A stretch of 64,000 nt of DNA from Solirubrobacter deserti (GTDB lineage Bacteria > Actinomycetota > Thermoleophilia > Solirubrobacterales > Solirubrobacteraceae), in the NCBI RefSeq assembly GCF_003344625.1, contig NZ_QPKJ02000004.1, positions 372,001 through 436,000 of the forward strand. The letters run 5' to 3'. Position 1 is the first letter of the stretch; each line of letters starts with the position of its first letter. A program made the position numbers and the translations under genes. Below the pieces are notes generated by a model. The model did not search any database. It had not been told where the DNA came from and saw only the letters and a program-made list of their open reading frames with translations. Of this stretch, positions 43,044-50,967 are shown in pieces.

Positions 43044-44372
43044 ATGCACCCACTTTCCGACCGTCGCGGCCGTGCTGTGCTGCGCTCGCTCGTCCTCAGC
43101 TGTGGCTTCGCGTTCGTCGCCGCTTCTCCGGCCGCGGCGGCGCCGTTCGGCGTCGACTCGGTGTGGGAGGCGCCGCTCGCCTCCAACGCCCCGCTCGCGC
43201 CGAACTCGAGCGCGCTGGTCGGTGAGTTGCGCCGCCAGGCCGCCGGACCCGGCGGCGTGTGGATCAACACCACCCAGTTCAGCGTGCCGGTCTACACCGT
43301 CGGTCTCACGCAGCCCAACGTGCGCGTCGAGCTGGAGACCTACTCGCCTCCGTTGCAGGCCGACCTGGAGCGGGTGCCGATCCCGGATCACGCGGCGCCC
43401 TCGCCGGACTCGGACGCGCACCTGGTCGTCTACCAGCCGCTGACGGACACCCTGTGGGAGTTCTGGCGGGCTCGCAGGGAGTCCGACGGCTGGCACGCGG
43501 TGTGGGGCGGCAAGATGGAGAACGTCTCGCGCAACCCGGGATACTTCGACCATCCGTTCGGGGGCTCGGCGACCAGCCTGGCGCTTCTCGGCGGCTTGAT
43601 CACGATCGCGGAGATGCGGGCGGGGCGGATCGATCACGCGCTGGCGCTGTCGATTCCGCAGACCAAGCGCGCGGACTGGGTGTGGCCGGCGCAGCGCACC
43701 GACGGCGTGGCGGACGGCGCTGAGGCGATCCCGGCCGGCACGCGCTTCCGCATCGACCCCGCCCTGGATCTCGACACGCTGAACCTCACGCGGCCCGAGC
43801 GCATCCTCGCGCAGGCGATGCAGGACCACGGGCTGATCGTGCGCGACCAGGCCGGCGCGGTGACGATCTTCGGCGAGGACCCGGCGCAATACGGCCACAA
43901 CCCGTGGCCCGAGCTGCTCAACGACTGGCCGCACTTCATCATGCAGAAGATGCCGTGGTCGCACATGCAGGCGGTCGTCCCCGACCGCAGCGTGTTCCGC
44001 CAGCCGCTCGTTCCGCCGGTGCTGCCCGCAGTCCAGACCCCGCCCACCGCAGACGCGACGGCGCCGGCCCCGGTGGTGCCGCCCACCGCGGACGCGACGG
44101 CGCCGGCCCCGGTGGTGCCGCCCGTCGCGCAGCCGGTGCCGGCGCCGCCCGCACCCGCAGCCACCCCGCCGGCCACGGCCACGACCGTGACCTCGCCCAA
44201 GGCGAAGGCGAAGGCGAAGGCGAAGGCGAACCGTGCGCAGGCCAAGGCCAAGCGGTTGTGCGCGAAGGCGCGCGGCCGGCGGGCGACGATCACCGCCAAG
44301 CGGCGCTGCCGGGTGGCCTCCGAGGAAGCGGTCCGGGCGCGCCGGCACGCACGCTTCACCGCTTCCGGCTGA
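43044..44372 (+). CDS. Secreted paralogue C of the unrecognised family
   Basis: A protein of 442 residues. The signal peptide runs to about residue 33 (SLVLSCGFAFVAASPAAAA). The domain keeps DSVWEAPL, LTDTLWEFW, WGGKMENVSRNPGYF, GGSATSLALLGGL, IDHALALSI, WPAQRTDG, PAGTRFRIDP and DHGLIVRDQAGAV. The linker contains a 13-residue unit (PPTADATAPAPVV) twice, and the tail is Lys/Ala/Arg-rich with a run of AK pairs and three cysteines. It is about half identical to paralogue B by eye over the domain. A shorter start at 43077 would remove part of the N-terminus. Confidence 0.7.
   Translation: MHPLSDRRGRAVLRSLVLSCGFAFVAASPAAAAPFGVDSVWEAPLASNAPLAPNSSALVGELRRQAAGPGGVWINTTQFSVPVYTVGLTQPNVRVELETYSPPLQADLERVPIPDHAAPSPDSDAHLVVYQPLTDTLWEFWRARRESDGWHAVWGGKMENVSRNPGYFDHPFGGSATSLALLGGLITIAEMRAGRIDHALALSIPQTKRADWVWPAQRTDGVADGAEAIPAGTRFRIDPALDLDTLNLTRPERILAQAMQDHGLIVRDQAGAVTIFGEDPAQYGHNPWPELLNDWPHFIMQKMPWSHMQAVVPDRSVFRQPLVPPVLPAVQTPPTADATAPAPVVPPTADATAPAPVVPPVAQPVPAPPAPAATPPATATTVTSPKAKAKAKAKANRAQAKAKRLCAKARGRRATITAKRRCRVASEEAVRARRHARFTASG
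44040..44117 (+). repeat. Two tandem copies of a 39-base unit
   Basis: Near-identical copies differ at one base (CCGCAGAC versus CCGCGGAC) and encode the 13-residue linker repeat in paralogue C. Confidence 0.8.
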
Positions 44373-44424
44373 TCCGCCGGACGACTTCGGACCGCATCGA
44401 CCGCATAACATCGGCCGTGCACCC

Positions 44425-44937
44425 ATGGCCGACGAGTGGAACGCCCTGCGCGAGGACCTCAAGCGCTACCCGAAGCGCCCGTGGATCCGGGACCAGTCGG
44501 CTTACGTGCTCGCCGTGCACCGGTACGGGCGCTGGGCTGACGCGCTCGGCGGCTTTCGCGGACGCGTGGCGGTCAAGGGCTACTGGCTCGCCTACCGGAT
44601 CGTCGAGACGGTGACCGGCATCAGCCTGCCCAAGAGCGTGCCGGTCGGGCCGGGCTGCCGGATCTACCACTTCGGCGGGATCGTCATCCACGATCAGGCG
44701 CGAATCGGCGCCAACTGCACGCTCCGCCACGGGATCACGATCGGCGACCGCCGTCCCGGCGGCCCCGTGCCGGTCATCGAGGACGACGTCGACATCGGTG
44801 CCTACGCGCAGATCCTGGGCGGCGTCCGGGTCGGCAGCGGCGCGAAGATCGGCGCGATGAGCGTCGTGCTGGTCGACGTCCCGCCCGGGGCGACCGCGGT
44901 CGGCAACCCGGCGCGGATCATCCCGGCGCGCGACTAG
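44425..44937 (+). CDS. Serine acetyltransferase-like left-handed helix protein
   Basis: A protein of 170 residues. After a helical start of about 70 residues come hexapeptide repeats (IVIHDQARIGANCTLRHGIT, described in part as IGANCTLRHGITIG, then DVDIGAYAQILGG and VRVGSGAKIGAMSVV) and the ending AVGNPARIIPA. This is the CysE/LacA layout, but here it is probably a sugar O-acetyltransferase because of the locus. The last 20 bases overlap the convergent methyltransferase. A GTG at 44417 lies near a TAACAT box but is in another frame. Confidence 0.8.
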   Translation: MADEWNALREDLKRYPKRPWIRDQSAYVLAVHRYGRWADALGGFRGRVAVKGYWLAYRIVETVTGISLPKSVPVGPGCRIYHFGGIVIHDQARIGANCTLRHGITIGDRRPGGPVPVIEDDVDIGAYAQILGGVRVGSGAKIGAMSVVLVDVPPGATAVGNPARIIPARD

Positions 44938-45694
44938 CGTCGCGACGCTCGAAGATCCCGTCGGCGAGGACCAGCGCGCCGGTGCCCGGATCGGTCCAGA
45001 TCGGGCGCAGCGACGTGAGCGCGAAGCCGCGGGCGTAGAGGTAGGAGGCCACATCGGGCAGCAGCCATTGCCCCTCGTGCAGCGGCACGGTCGAGAGCTC
45101 GACCTCCACGACCCGGACGTGCTCGAGCAGCGAGGACGCGCCGCGCAGCACCTCACCCTCGAACCCCTCGACGTCGATCTTGAGCGCGATCGCGTCGCCG
45201 GCGCTCCAGACGTCGCCGCTGAGGCTGTCGAGCGTGATGACGGGCGCCGTCTCGCTGCCGATCCGCGCCGGCATCGGACGGCCGGGCGAAGGCGCGCGCG
45301 CCGAGTTGTGCACGGAGTCCGCGTACACGTGCAGCTCCAGCGTGCCGGCGGCCTCGCCGGCCGCGGCGTGCCGGACGTCCCAACGCGAATCGCTCGCGGC
45401 CGCCTGGCGCAGCCGCTCGAACGTGGCGCGCACCGGCTCCAGGGACACGACGCGCCCGCGGAAGCCCTCCTGGCGGAGGTGACCGACGTACTGCCCGGTG
45501 TTGGCGCCCACGTCGAGCACCACGTCCACGCCGTGCTCGGCCAGCACCCGGGCGCGGCGCGCGTGCACGTACTCGTCGGGGGAGTGGGCGACGATCGCCA
45601 GGCCCCGCCGCCGCAGCCATCCGCGCACGAGCCGCTCGGCGCGCGCCCTGGCCCGGGTCCGTGCCGCCTCGAGAACTCCCAGCCCCTCGGTCAT
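44918..45694 (-). CDS. FkbM-family methyltransferase
   Basis: A protein of 258 residues with DVVLDVGANTGQYVGHLR, VVSLEPVRATFERLR, ALKIDVEGFEGEVLRG and a Glu-rich C-terminal part (VVEVELSTVPLHEGQ). It matches the FkbM core at normal length. CAGACT ends six bases before its ATG. Divergent from the next FkbM gene across a 30-base gap holding another -10 box. Probably methylates a sugar of the surface glycan. Confidence 0.85.
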   Translation of the reverse strand: MTEGLGVLEAARTRARARAERLVRGWLRRRGLAIVAHSPDEYVHARRARVLAEHGVDVVLDVGANTGQYVGHLRQEGFRGRVVSLEPVRATFERLRQAAASDSRWDVRHAAAGEAAGTLELHVYADSVHNSARAPSPGRPMPARIGSETAPVITLDSLSGDVWSAGDAIALKIDVEGFEGEVLRGASSLLEHVRVVEVELSTVPLHEGQWLLPDVASYLYARGFALTSLRPIWTDPGTGALVLADGIFERRDASRAPG

Positions 45695-45711
45695 GCGCGC
45701 AGTCTGTCGGA

Positions 45712-45717
45712 TACGCT
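45712..45717 (+). promoter_or_regulatory. Candidate -10 box before the 13-codon micro-ORF
   Basis: TACGCT followed by exactly seven bases and GTG 45725, not the methyltransferase TTG at 45763. Confidence 0.4.
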
Positions 45718-45724
45718 GCGACCA

Positions 45725-45766
45725 GTGGCGGCGCCGCTTCAGGCGAACCCGAGAGGCGAGCCTTGA
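45725..45766 (+). CDS. 13-codon leader micro-ORF before an FkbM gene
   Basis: GTG 45725 lies seven bases after TACGCT. The product VAAPLQANPRGEP ends in TGA (45764-45766), which overlaps the TTG of the methyltransferase as TTGA. The frame differs from the methyltransferase. It is probably a translated leader of a leaderless transcript that reinitiates ribosomes on the weak TTG. Confidence 0.4.
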   Translation: MAAPLQANPRGEP

Positions 45767-46587
45767 ACGAGAACCTGATCATCGACGCCGGCATGCACGT
45801 CGGGCAGGACACGGCGTACTACCTGGACAAGGGCTTCGACGTGGTGGCCGTGGAAGCCAACCCGGTGCTCGCACGCGCCGCCGAGGAGCGGTTCGCCGGC
45901 GCGATCGCCGCGGGGCGCCTGCGGGTGCTCAACGTCGCTGTGGCCGAGCGGACCGGGACGGCGTCCCTGTCGGTCTCCGACGACGCGACCATCTGGAGCT
46001 CGCTGGACGCGGACTTCGTACGCCGCAACGAGGCCTTCGGCACGCGCTATCGCACGGTCGACGTGCCCGCCGTGCGGTTCGACGAGCTGCTCGCGGACGT
46101 CGGCATCCCGTACTACCTGAAGATCGACATCGAAGGGCTCGACATGCTGTGCGTGCGGGCGCTGCACCGCTTCGACGACCGGCCCGCGTACGTCTCCCTG
46201 GAATCGAAGGTGAGCGTCGGCGGTGCGTCCTACGCCGACGCGTTCGACGAGCTGGCCCACCTGTGGGCGCTCGGGTACCGCCGCTTCAAGTACGTCGACC
46301 AGCGCCGGCACCCGGAGATCCGGCTGGCGCCCCCGGCGCGCGAGGGCGGCTACGTCGACCAGCGCTTCTCGGAGGACTCCAGTGGCCCGTTCGGCGAGGA
46401 GACGCCGGGCGTGTGGCGTCCGTTCCCGGTCGCGGTCGCCCGCGGTGCCGCGCTCTGGTCCCAGCACGACCTGGCCGGGTTCGGTGGCCGCCGCGAGCAC
46501 TCACGGCCCGCGGCGACCTACCGCAGGGCCCACACGCGGCTGACGGGCCGCGCGCTCGGCTGGTACGACCTGCACGCCGCGCTATGA
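45763..46587 (+). CDS. FkbM-family methyltransferase
   Basis: A protein of 274 residues, beginning NENLIIDAGMHVGQDTAYYL. It also has VVAVEANPVLARAAE and YYLKIDIEGLDMLCVRAL. AGGCGAG just before TTG 45763 supports this start, and no ATG or GTG fits. The C-terminus has a Trp-rich insert (WRPFPVAVARGAALWSQHD), unlike its neighbours. The 3' end overlaps the convergent FkbM gene by six bases. Confidence 0.82.
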   Translation: MNENLIIDAGMHVGQDTAYYLDKGFDVVAVEANPVLARAAEERFAGAIAAGRLRVLNVAVAERTGTASLSVSDDATIWSSLDADFVRRNEAFGTRYRTVDVPAVRFDELLADVGIPYYLKIDIEGLDMLCVRALHRFDDRPAYVSLESKVSVGGASYADAFDELAHLWALGYRRFKYVDQRRHPEIRLAPPAREGGYVDQRFSEDSSGPFGEETPGVWRPFPVAVARGAALWSQHDLAGFGGRREHSRPAATYRRAHTRLTGRALGWYDLHAAL

Positions 46588-47448
46588 CGGCACGGAGGCG
46601 CGGGGCTTGACCGCCGAGAAGATCGTGAAGTGCTCCCATTGCCAGGTGGGGTCGAACTGCGTGCTGCGCACGTCGAAGTCCTTGAAGACCGCGAGCACCT
46701 GATCCGCTTCCGGCGTGCCGGGCGTGGCGTGGATCTCGCCCATCACGAGCGCGACGTCACGGATGCGCTCCGAGGCCGGCAGCACGTCGAACTCGCCGCC
46801 CTCGATGTCGACCTTGAGGATGTCCACGTCGCCCGCGGCCAGCACCTCGTCGAGCGGGAACCCGGGCACCTCGACCTGCTCCCCGCCGCCGGTGTGCTCG
46901 GACAGGCGCGTCGAACCCGACCAGCTCGCGCCGCCCTCGTGGAACACGACCGGGCCCGGGTGCGCGGTCACGGCGCCGAAGCGCAGCGTCACACCCGGGA
47001 ACGATCCGACGTTGCGCTGCAGGCGCTTGAACACGGTGGGGCTCGCTTCGACGCCGGTGATCGGGACGCCGGGGTGACGCAGCGCGAAGAACAGGATCGA
47101 GACCCCGATGTTGCTGCCCAGGTCGACGATGCGGCGCGGCTGCAGCGCGACCGGGGCCGCGTACTCGGCCTCGACGAAGACCTCCTCGAACACCCGCATC
47201 GCGGCCCAGTCCGGGACCGTGAACCACGTCGGGCCCTGCGGTCCCCGCACGCGGATCCGCAGCGCCCAGCGCCACCACGGCAGGGCGAGCAGCACCGAGG
47301 CGGCGACGATCCACGCCGCCGACGGCTTGTCGGGCGCCACCGCCGCGGCCGCGCCGCGCCCGACCTCCACGCTGCGCTGCAGCGATGTCCCGAGACGCCG
47401 GTCGACCCGGAGCATCACGCGCTTGAGCGCGGTACGCAGCGACTCCAT
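46582..47448 (-). CDS. FkbM-family methyltransferase (long paralogue 1)
   Basis: A protein of 288 residues. Its first 95 residues, before the methyltransferase core, carry a hydrophobic stretch (AAWIVAASVLLALPWW) and RIRVRGPQGPTWFTVPD. The core has RRIVDLGSNIGVSILFF, ITGVEASP and VDILKVDIEGGEFDVLPA. The genes at 50092 and 52964 share this whole layout, so the three are recent paralogues. ATG 47448 follows TAGGCT by seven bases. Confidence 0.85.
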   Translation of the reverse strand: MESLRTALKRVMLRVDRRLGTSLQRSVEVGRGAAAAVAPDKPSAAWIVAASVLLALPWWRWALRIRVRGPQGPTWFTVPDWAAMRVFEEVFVEAEYAAPVALQPRRIVDLGSNIGVSILFFALRHPGVPITGVEASPTVFKRLQRNVGSFPGVTLRFGAVTAHPGPVVFHEGGASWSGSTRLSEHTGGGEQVEVPGFPLDEVLAAGDVDILKVDIEGGEFDVLPASERIRDVALVMGEIHATPGTPEADQVLAVFKDFDVRSTQFDPTWQWEHFTIFSAVKPRASVPS

Positions 47449-47455
47449 GCGCTCG

Positions 47456-47461
47456 AGCCTA
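47456..47461 (-). promoter_or_regulatory. Candidate -10 box for the FkbM gene at 46582
   Basis: TAGGCT on the minus strand, seven bases before ATG 47448. Its first three bases are the TAG stop of the upstream glycosyltransferase. Confidence 0.45.
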
Positions 47462-48475
47462 GACGGACGGAGCGCGGTCACCGCGCGCCGGGACGGTGAA
47501 GGGCGGCTCCCAGCGGACCGGATGGCCATAGACGACGCTGCCCTCGTACTCTCCCCGGCGCCGCTCGACGTGCCCGAGCAGCGAGGCCAGGCGCCGTTCG
47601 GTCACCGTCAGGTTCAGCTTGCCGGCTGCGCGGACCGCGGCATCGATGACCGTCGTGCCCACCTTGTAGATGCGTGGGCGGTCCGTCGCGACGAGAAACC
47701 AGCGCAGCAGCGGCCGGCGATCGTCGAAGCGCTTCTGGATCTGGTCCTCGGTGATGACGGCGCGGTGCATGTGGTCGATCAGCCAGAAGGCGCGGCCCTG
47801 CGCGCGGCATTCGCGCCGGAACGCCTCATAGGAGCGGCTGTGCAGGTGCGTCGCGCTCAGCGCGCGGTCGAAGCGCCCGTACAGCCCGCACCGCTGCAGC
47901 CGCAGGCCGAGCTCCCAGTCGTAGTGGTAGGGGAGCACATAGCGGCCGCCGATGCCGTCCGCGGCCAGCAGCGCCTCGCGGTTGAGCGAGACGTTCCCGC
48001 CCCACAGGCCACGCAGTACGGGCGCGCCCTCCTCCCACGACGCGCAGCGGTACTCGTAGACGTCGTGGTAGAGGAACGAGGTGAATGAGCCCGGTCCGCG
48101 CTTCTCGGGCTTCGGGGTGGGCATGTAGCCGACCACCACCAGACCCGGGTCGTCGGCCTGCTCGTGGTGACGGGCGTGACCGCTCACCAGGCCCGGGTCG
48201 GCCAGCACGTCGTCGTCGATCACCAGCACGACCTCGCCCGTGGCCGCCTCGACCCCGGTCTGCTGCGCCTTCACCGCTCCGCTGTTCTCGATCCAGATCG
48301 GCCGCAGGCGCGGCTCGCTCTGGGCGAGCTCCCGGAGGTACTCGATCGAACCGTCGTCGTACCCGTCCACGACGACGACCAGCTCGTCGGTCGCCGGATC
48401 GTCGAGCAGCGGCCGCAGGACCCGGTCGAGCAGGTCGCGCCGGTTGTAGGTCGCCATGACCACTGAGATGCCCAC
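47459..48475 (-). CDS. Family 2 glycosyltransferase
   Basis: A protein of 338 residues with ISVVMATYNRRDLL, VVVDGYDDGS, VLVIDDDVL and WGGNVSLNREALL, followed by YHYDWELGLRL in the acceptor region. These are GT-A rhamnosyl- or mannosyl-type patterns. GTG 48475 follows TAGACT by six bases. Its stop codon forms part of the promoter for the next gene. Confidence 0.85.
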   Translation of the reverse strand: MGISVVMATYNRRDLLDRVLRPLLDDPATDELVVVVDGYDDGSIEYLRELAQSEPRLRPIWIENSGAVKAQQTGVEAATGEVVLVIDDDVLADPGLVSGHARHHEQADDPGLVVVGYMPTPKPEKRGPGSFTSFLYHDVYEYRCASWEEGAPVLRGLWGGNVSLNREALLAADGIGGRYVLPYHYDWELGLRLQRCGLYGRFDRALSATHLHSRSYEAFRRECRAQGRAFWLIDHMHRAVITEDQIQKRFDDRRPLLRWFLVATDRPRIYKVGTTVIDAAVRAAGKLNLTVTERRLASLLGHVERRRGEYEGSVVYGHPVRWEPPFTVPARGDRAPSV

Positions 48476-48481
48476 GGCGCG

Positions 48482-48487
48482 AGTCTA
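48482..48487 (-). promoter_or_regulatory. Candidate -10 box for the glycosyltransferase at 47459
   Basis: TAGACT on the minus strand, six bases before GTG 48475. Confidence 0.4.
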
Positions 48488-48547
48488 CTGGCGCGGTCGA
48501 GCGCCATCGGCAGGCCGTTCACACGCGCTTTGTACTCTCGTTCCGTC

Positions 48548-48585
48548 GCCGAACCGACCCCGCACTCGCCCCCGACTGGTTCGGC
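48548..48585. other. Inverted repeat in the divergent gap before the flippase gene
   Basis: Eight-base arms GCCGAACC and GGTTCGGC around a 22-base centre, 18 bases before ATG 48604. It could be an operator or an mRNA hairpin at the 5' end of the flippase gene. Confidence 0.35.
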
Positions 48586-48603
48586 CGTGGAAAGACCCTG
48601 CCG

Positions 48604-50073
48604 ATGACGGGGATCGAACCACCGTTGGGGAGCGGGGACTCGGTCCAGGAGCTCCGGCGGCGCGCGTTCACCGGCGTGCTCGCGATCGCGCTGCGCAGCT
48701 TGGCCATTCGAGGGATGGGGCTGGCGGCGAGCGTCGTGCTGGCGCGCGAGCTCACCCCTACCGACTTCGGCCTGGCGGCCTTCGGGCTGAGCATCGTCGG
48801 CATCGGCGCTTTCTTCACGGCGGGAGGCATCGGCGCGGCACTGATCCAGCAGGAGCGGGAGCCGACCAAGCTGCAGCTGCAGGCGGTGTTCGGCTTTCAG
48901 TTGGCGGTCGCGCTCGTGGTCGCGGTGGGGACGTTCGCGATCGGCGCGCCGCTCGGGCAGGCGGGCCTGATCGCGGGGATCATGGCCTTCTCGCTGCCGG
49001 TCGACGTGATGCGCTCGGCGCCCGCGGTGATGACGCAGCGCGAGCTCCGGTTCGGGCCGATGGTGCGCGCCGAGGTGGGCGAGATGCTCGTCTACAACGT
49101 CGTCGCCGTCGTGCTCGTCCTGCTCGGCGCCGGCGTGTGGTCGCTGACCGCCGCGGTGATGTGTCGCGCCGTGGCCGGCACGGTGCTGTTGGTGCTCGCC
49201 ACCGGGATCGGCGTGCCGCGCCCGCGCTGGTCATGGGGCACCGTCAAGCCGATGCTGCGCTTCGGGGCGACCCTGCAGGCGATCGACTTCGTCAACCAGT
49301 TCCGGGCCCAGGGTCTGAACTTCACCACGGCGGGCGTCGCCGGCGTGTCGTCGCTGGGCTACCTCGACTTCACGATGCGCGTCCTGCAGCCGCTGCTGTT
49401 GTTGTTCGACGCGGTCGGGCGCGTGGCGTTCCCCGCCGTCGCCGGGCTGCTTCGCGCCGGTGACGACCCGCGCCCGATGCTCGAGAAGGGCCTGCGCGTG
49501 GCCTTCGGCGCGACCGGTCTGGGCGTCGTCACGCTCGCCTCGGCGACCCCGGCGCTCGTGCCCAGCGTCTTCGGCCCGCAGTGGGTCCCGGTGATCGAGA
49601 TCGTGCCCTGGTGCCTGTTCGCGCTGCTGCTCTCGAGCCCGATCGTGACCTGTACCGGTGCGTACCTGACCGCGATCAACCAGGTGGGGCTGGTGCTGCG
49701 CAGCACGATCCTGTACTCGATCGCGTGGGCCGCGGTCGGGCTCGCGCTGCTGCCCTCCTACGGCGCGGTCGCGATCGCGATCGGCTGGGCGGTGGCGGGC
49801 GTCGTGGATTCCGTCTACCTCACGCGCGCACTGCGCTCGCGGCTGCCGTCGGTGCGCATCGTGCACAGCGCGGCGCCGACGGTCCTGATCGCCGCGCTGG
49901 TCGCGCCGATCGGCTGGCTGATCGAGTCAGCGATGGGACCGACGCTGCTCGCCGCCGCCGCGGCGGCGGTCTCCGCGGCCGTCCTGTACACCCTGCTGCT
50001 CGGGCTCGTGCGCCGCGAGATGGTGCTCGAGGGCTGGACGATCTTCCGGCGGATCGTGTTGCGGCGGGGCTGA
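48604..50073 (+). CDS. Wzx-type polysaccharide flippase (PST family)
   Basis: A protein of 489 residues with about twelve to fourteen helices. The start FTGVLAIALRSLAIRGMGLA, followed by VVLARELTPTDFGLAAFGLS, is typical of lipid-linked oligosaccharide flippases. SLGYLDFTMRVLQPLLLL and VFGPQWVPVIEIVPW in the middle agree with the polysaccharide synthase branch. It would move the lipid-linked repeat across the inner membrane before polymerisation. Eighteen bases separate it from the next FkbM gene. Confidence 0.88.
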   Translation: MTGIEPPLGSGDSVQELRRRAFTGVLAIALRSLAIRGMGLAASVVLARELTPTDFGLAAFGLSIVGIGAFFTAGGIGAALIQQEREPTKLQLQAVFGFQLAVALVVAVGTFAIGAPLGQAGLIAGIMAFSLPVDVMRSAPAVMTQRELRFGPMVRAEVGEMLVYNVVAVVLVLLGAGVWSLTAAVMCRAVAGTVLLVLATGIGVPRPRWSWGTVKPMLRFGATLQAIDFVNQFRAQGLNFTTAGVAGVSSLGYLDFTMRVLQPLLLLFDAVGRVAFPAVAGLLRAGDDPRPMLEKGLRVAFGATGLGVVTLASATPALVPSVFGPQWVPVIEIVPWCLFALLLSSPIVTCTGAYLTAINQVGLVLRSTILYSIAWAAVGLALLPSYGAVAIAIGWAVAGVVDSVYLTRALRSRLPSVRIVHSAAPTVLIAALVAPIGWLIESAMGPTLLAAAAAAVSAAVLYTLLLGLVRREMVLEGWTIFRRIVLRRG

Positions 50074-50078
50074 GAAGC

Positions 50079-50084
50079 TAGGCT
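50079..50084 (+). promoter_or_regulatory. Candidate -10 box for the FkbM gene at 50092
   Basis: TAGGCT, seven bases before ATG 50092. Confidence 0.45.
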
Positions 50085-50091
50085 CGCCGGC

Positions 50092-50967
50092 ATGGACAGC
50101 CTTGCCTCCGTGCTGGGTCGAGGCCTGGCCCTCGTCGACGCTCGCGCCGGGACCGACCTGGAGCGCACCGTGCGCGCGAGCGTCAAAGCTGCCCCGGCGC
50201 TCGCGCCCGACAGGCGAGCGCGGGCCCGCATGTTCCTCGCGGGCTGGCTGCTGGGCAGCCGCCGCGTCCGGCGGCCGCTCGCGGTTCGCGTCCGCGGGCC
50301 GTACGGCGAGCGCGAGTTCGTCCTCCCCGACAGCGTGGCGATGGCCGTGCTCGAGGAGGTGTTCAGCTGGAACGAGTACGCCGTCGACCTCCCGCATCCG
50401 CCCAGACGCATCCTGGACCTGGGCAGCAACGTCGGTGCGTCGATCCTGTTCTTCGCGCTCCGCTACCCCGAAGCGCAGATCGTGGGGGTGGAAGCGAGCC
50501 CGAAGCTGTTCGGCGTGCTGCGGCGCAACGTCGGGGACCTGCCCAACGTGACCCTGATCCAGGCTGCGGTCAGCTCCACCGACGAGCCGATCCGGTTCTT
50601 CGAGGGCAACTCCAGCTGGGAGGGGTCGACGCGGGTCAGCGGCTGGGTGCGCGAGGAGGCCGCGACCGAGGTTGCCGCGGTCACGCTCGACGAGTTGATC
50701 GCCGACGGCGGCGCCGACCTGGTCAAGATCGACATCGAGGGCGGTGAGTTCGACGTGCTCCCGGCCTCACGCCGGCTGGCGGAGGTGCCGGTGGTGCTGG
50801 GCGAGATCCACGCGGCGCCGGGGACGCCGGAGGCCGAAGCCGTGCTCGCGCTCTTCGAGGGCGCCGAGCTGGTGAGCACCGACCCCGGGCCGGCCAACAG
50901 CCAGTGGACGACGGTGTTCTCCGCGGTGCGGCGCGACCGCGTGCCCGCGGTCAGCGCGCGCGGCTGA
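50092..50967 (+). CDS. FkbM-family methyltransferase (long paralogue 2)
   Basis: A protein of 291 residues with the same two-part layout as the gene at 46582: an N-terminal part with RRPLAVRVRGPYGEREFVLP, then RRILDLGSNVGASILFF, IVGVEASPKLFGVLRRNVG and LVKIDIEGGEFDVLPA. Very similar to the genes at 46582 and 52964. It follows the flippase but has its own TAGGCT box. Overlaps the convergent glycosyltransferase by 17 bases. Confidence 0.85.
   Translation: MDSLASVLGRGLALVDARAGTDLERTVRASVKAAPALAPDRRARARMFLAGWLLGSRRVRRPLAVRVRGPYGEREFVLPDSVAMAVLEEVFSWNEYAVDLPHPPRRILDLGSNVGASILFFALRYPEAQIVGVEASPKLFGVLRRNVGDLPNVTLIQAAVSSTDEPIRFFEGNSSWEGSTRVSGWVREEAATEVAAVTLDELIADGGADLVKIDIEGGEFDVLPASRRLAEVPVVLGEIHAAPGTPEAEAVLALFEGAELVSTDPGPANSQWTTVFSAVRRDRVPAVSARG

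Noticed and set aside
41409..44462. A 1017-codon open frame on the minus strand
   Set aside because: It lies opposite three well-supported genes; its composition (Arg, Gly, His repeats) is typical of a shadow frame in GC-rich DNA.
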